Shown: positions 5,586 to 6,992 of the stretch, in pieces | Layout: every line of letters starts with the position of its first letter | How positions within the stretch are numbered: position 1 is the first letter of the stretch | Origin: a bacterium | GTDB lineage: Archaea; Nanoarchaeota; Nanoarchaeia; Woesearchaeales; UBA10216 | Direction of reading: 5' to 3' | DNA length: 6,992 nt | Assembly: GCA_024206195.1 (NCBI GenBank) | Contig: JAAGZO010000872.1 | Coordinates: 1-6,992 of the forward strand | Notes under the pieces: generated by a model | Database searches by the model: none | What the model saw: only the letters and a program-made list of their open reading frames with translations | What the model was told of the DNA's origin: nothing | Translations under genes and position numbers: made by a program

Positions 5586-5602
5586 TTAAGCAATTTGCTT
5601 AA
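5586..5602. promoter_or_regulatory. Palindrome upstream of the peptide gene, candidate operator
   Basis: TTAAGCAA-T-TTGCTTAA is a perfect palindrome with 8-bp arms around one base. It ends 12 bases before the ribosome site (AAAAGGA, 5614-5620) of the peptide gene, a suitable position for a repressor or activator of the two-gene operon, or for a leader hairpin in its mRNA. Confidence 0.45.
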
Positions 5603-5630
5603 CAGAAAATACTAAAAGGAAAAATTACTT

Positions 5631-5834
5631 ATGAACAAGGATCAAATGAAAAAACTTACCCCCATGATGTTAGCTACAGCTCTTACAGCTGTCAGCTCAA
5701 CAGCAGTTGCATATGATCATAATGAGCAGTCCTCCGTATTCAATAGTGAGAAAGAATATAACAGCTTGCAGGATAATACTTTTACGCAATCAACTAACCC
5801 TCAAACTGGAATGATCTATAGCGATCACGACTGA
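5631..5834 (+). CDS. Graspetide precursor peptide, marinostatin-like core with Sec-type signal peptide
   Basis: This 67-residue peptide is probably the substrate of the ATP-grasp ligase encoded 17 bp downstream. The N-terminus is a classic Sec signal: lysines at 3, 7 and 8, a hydrophobic stretch (about 9-21), and a TAVA site for cleavage after A27. The mature part (28-67) is polar and acidic and ends in TGMIYSDHD, followed at once by the stop. In marinostatin (FATMRYPSDSDE) esters join Thr3-Asp9 and Ser8-Asp11; here T59/D65 and S64/D67 keep exactly those spacings (+6 and +3). The usual Pro before Ser is Tyr63, and the Lys used for the amide ring in microviridin is Met61, so two ester rings are expected. 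The PFFxxFL-type leader helix of microviridins is absent. ATG 5631 has AAAAGGA 10 bases upstream. The precursor role is an inference from motif and neighbour. Confidence 0.78.
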   Translation: MNKDQMKKLTPMMLATALTAVSSTAVAYDHNEQSSVFNSEKEYNSLQDNTFTQSTNPQTGMIYSDHD

Positions 5835-5851
5835 TCTCTCGCGCATAGTAT

Positions 5852-6733
5852 ATGCTTCTATTAATAACAGGCTCTGATAATCGAACAAGCGATAAAATCG
5901 TTCGTCGGTTAGGTAAGGACGTATTTCGCCTTAATTACGATCTTTGGTCTGATTATTCAATATCTATAAACCCAGATGGATGGAAAATTCAAAACCCGTC
6001 TGGGTTTGTAATATCCTCGAAAACTGTATCAAGGGTCTTATACTGGAAAGCTTTTGATTACCCTGTAAGTTGTGACAAGTTAACCTCTAGTGAGGTGAAA
6101 TACATCTTTCGTGAAATTTATGAATGGTGTGTTTCAAGGGGCATGCTTAGAGGGACTCCCTTCTACTTCCATCAAAAAATTGGAAAGATAAATATTCTTA
6201 GCATAGCTAAAAAGTACTTTTCGATACCTAAAACCACAGTCTCTATTGGTCTTAAAGATACCTTTGATGCTGATCATGTTGTAGTGAAATCATTGGCATC
6301 TGAGGTCACCGATGACTTTAAAGGTTTAATGACCACTGAAGTCCCTATGGCAGACCTAGATCCAGAGTATCCATGGTTTATTCAAGAGAAAATTAATAGC
6401 TATTGGGATGTGACTGTCTTTATCTGTGGTGATTGTTTATTTTCATTTAGGCTAAACCGCTCAGGAATGAAAGGTGTTGACTGGAGAGCAGAGCAGGGGC
6501 GAGGGGATTTCGGTTACAAGAAGTGGGATTGCTTTATTCTCGAGTCAGAGATTAAGCAGAAGATTTTAAGTCTCTCTGAAGAGCTAAATGTTACTTGGGG
6601 ACGCTATGACTTCATGATGAATGATCATGAAGAATTGGTATTTCTTGAGTTCAATGCCAATGGGCAATGGGGCTTTTTAGATCCCTTGGATGAATATGGT
6701 TTACTTGATCAAGTAGTCAAATACCTGCAATAA
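5852..6733 (+). CDS. MvdD-like ATP-grasp peptide ligase (graspetide maturase)
   Basis: This 293-residue cytosolic ligase is expected to use ATP to activate Asp or Glu side chains of the precursor and join them to Ser or Thr hydroxyls as macrolactone (omega-ester) rings. ATP-grasp landmarks are in order: N-terminal MLLLITGSDNRTSD, K146 in VVVKSL, adenine-side IQEKI (177-181), DVTVFICGD (186-194), DWR (210-212), GRYDFMM (250-256), and the metal and C-terminal block FLEFNANGQWGFLDP with E266, N268 and N270. FLExNxNGQW is typical of the MvdC/MvdD/GRASP maturase group rather than of glutathione synthetase or RimK. Length matches the family (about 300-330). The start ATG lies 17 bp after the precursor stop without a visible ribosome site, so translation is probably coupled and low compared with the peptide. 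No second ligase, acetyltransferase or transporter follows. Confidence 0.9.
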   Translation: MLLLITGSDNRTSDKIVRRLGKDVFRLNYDLWSDYSISINPDGWKIQNPSGFVISSKTVSRVLYWKAFDYPVSCDKLTSSEVKYIFREIYEWCVSRGMLRGTPFYFHQKIGKINILSIAKKYFSIPKTTVSIGLKDTFDADHVVVKSLASEVTDDFKGLMTTEVPMADLDPEYPWFIQEKINSYWDVTVFICGDCLFSFRLNRSGMKGVDWRAEQGRGDFGYKKWDCFILESEIKQKILSLSEELNVTWGRYDFMMNDHEELVFLEFNANGQWGFLDPLDEYGLLDQVVKYLQ

Positions 6734-6782
6734 GAGAGGTATGGGTGGCTTCGTTACTCTATCGACTAGTTCTCATGCACGC

Positions 6783-6801
6783 TGGTACATTAACTGGTAC
6801 A
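6783..6801 (+). promoter_or_regulatory. Candidate integrase arm site, right (tandem TGGTACA)
   Basis: TGGTAC at 6783-6788 and 6795-6800, 12 bp apart, repeats the motif pair found at 201-219 in the same orientation (17 of 19 identical). It lies between the last gene and attR. Next to it, ATCATAAATTTA (6805-6816) comes within one mismatch of the core of an IHF site, and ACAATTA/TAATTGT (6799-6805/6815-6821) is an inverted repeat; both would fit an integration complex. Confidence 0.5.
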
Positions 6802-6852
6802 ATTATCATAAATTTAATTGTGTTTAACCTTGATGAAATTGAGGGGCTGGGT

Positions 6853-6992
6853 GGTAAACCCCACTCGGAGCAAGACCAAATAGGGTTCCTATAGGCGTGA
6901 CCCGCGCTGGAACCGGGTAGGTTGCTTGAGGTGCATAGTGATATGCATCCCAGATGAATGATTGTCCACGACAGAACCCGGCTTATCGGCAA
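6853..6992 (+). ncRNA. rnpB: RNase P RNA 3' end, displaced right copy (fragment)
   Basis: This is the same sequence as 1-137, with the extra GGT before it that normally precedes AAAC in the P15 loop. Upstream of about 6846 the sequence is AT-rich and not rnpB-like, so this copy lacks the 5' domain and cannot make RNase P. It is the original host 3' end displaced by insertion, and may still contribute the native downstream processing or termination signals. Confidence 0.9.
6856..6992 (+). repeat. attR: right direct repeat of the integrated element
   Basis: It is identical over 137 bases to 1-137 and in the same orientation, and marks the right junction. The window ends inside or at the end of the repeat, so its full length is unknown. 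Confidence 0.93.

Larger units (their letters stand above)
4961..5630. other. Non-coding stretch with many inverted repeats, upstream of the peptide operon
   Basis: These 670 bp hold no gene I can support; a 60-codon open frame at 5054-5236 lacks a ribosome site and looks like chance. What can be seen is a two-part inverted repeat (5182-5199/5233-5248), a hairpin GCGTtCCTA/TAGGACGC (5328-5348), CTTAAT/ATTAAG (5450-5465), and a 17-bp palindrome just before the peptide gene (5586-5602). The promoters of the leftward SSB-like gene and of the rightward peptide operon must lie here, but no clear -35/-10 pair stood out. Confidence 0.45.

Noticed and set aside
5852..6733. Assignment of the ATP-grasp protein to RimK or glutathione synthetase
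   Set aside because: The C-terminal FLEFNANGQW block and the upstream T-x4-S-D-x-D peptide fit the graspetide maturase group better.
6759..6992. Minus-strand 77-codon frame at the right end
   Set aside because: It is antisense to the rnpB fragment, hence not coding.

Overview
The window is a complete or nearly complete small integrative element (about 6.85 kb) lying between two copies of the 3' end of rnpB, the RNA subunit of RNase P. The first 137 bases (1-137) recur without a mismatch at 6856-6992. The repeated sequence carries bacterial type A RNase P RNA landmarks (AGCAAGACCAAATAGGG, CCACGACAGAACCCGGCTTATCGG) and resembles the gammaproteobacterial version. The host is therefore most likely a gammaproteobacterium; the low-GC accessory content and the peptide system hint at a marine one, but no genus can be fixed.

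Layout, left to right. (1) attL: the rnpB 3' end, whose 5' part would lie left of the window, reading into a tyrosine integrase gene (200-1525). (2) A divergent pair of related RepL-like winged-helix proteins (1631-2173 on -, 2743-3234 on +). They flank a 569-bp AT-rich gap with a repeated 17-bp dyad, a set of mutually exclusive hairpins and a 20-bp perfect palindrome; this is a candidate replication or control region. (3) A structured non-coding stretch (3235-3701) with a candidate folded RNA and an 18-bp inverted repeat, then a small unrecognised ORF (3702-3851). (4) A single-domain RadC-like JAMM protein (4058-4510) whose ribosome site sits in the loop of a perfect hairpin. It is followed by a clear terminator and a convergent DUF3127-type single-stranded-DNA-binding protein with an SSB-like acidic tip (4598-4960). 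(5) A 670-bp non-coding stretch rich in inverted repeats. (6) A two-gene cargo operon: a 67-residue secreted-type peptide (5631-5834) and an MvdD-like ATP-grasp ligase (5852-6733). (7) A right end with tandem TGGTAC motifs matching those at the left end, then attR.

The integrase and its end sites account for mobility. The RepL-like pair, RadC-like protein and SSB-like protein look like a DNA-maintenance set. The cargo is the most interesting part: the peptide ends in TGMIYSDHD, which matches the T-x4-S-D-x-D acceptor and donor layout of marinostatin and microviridin cores exactly, and the next gene encodes the ligase family that makes those ester rings. I read it as an undescribed graspetide (omega-ester peptide) system on a mobile island, with an unusual Sec-type signal peptide in place of the usual microviridin leader.
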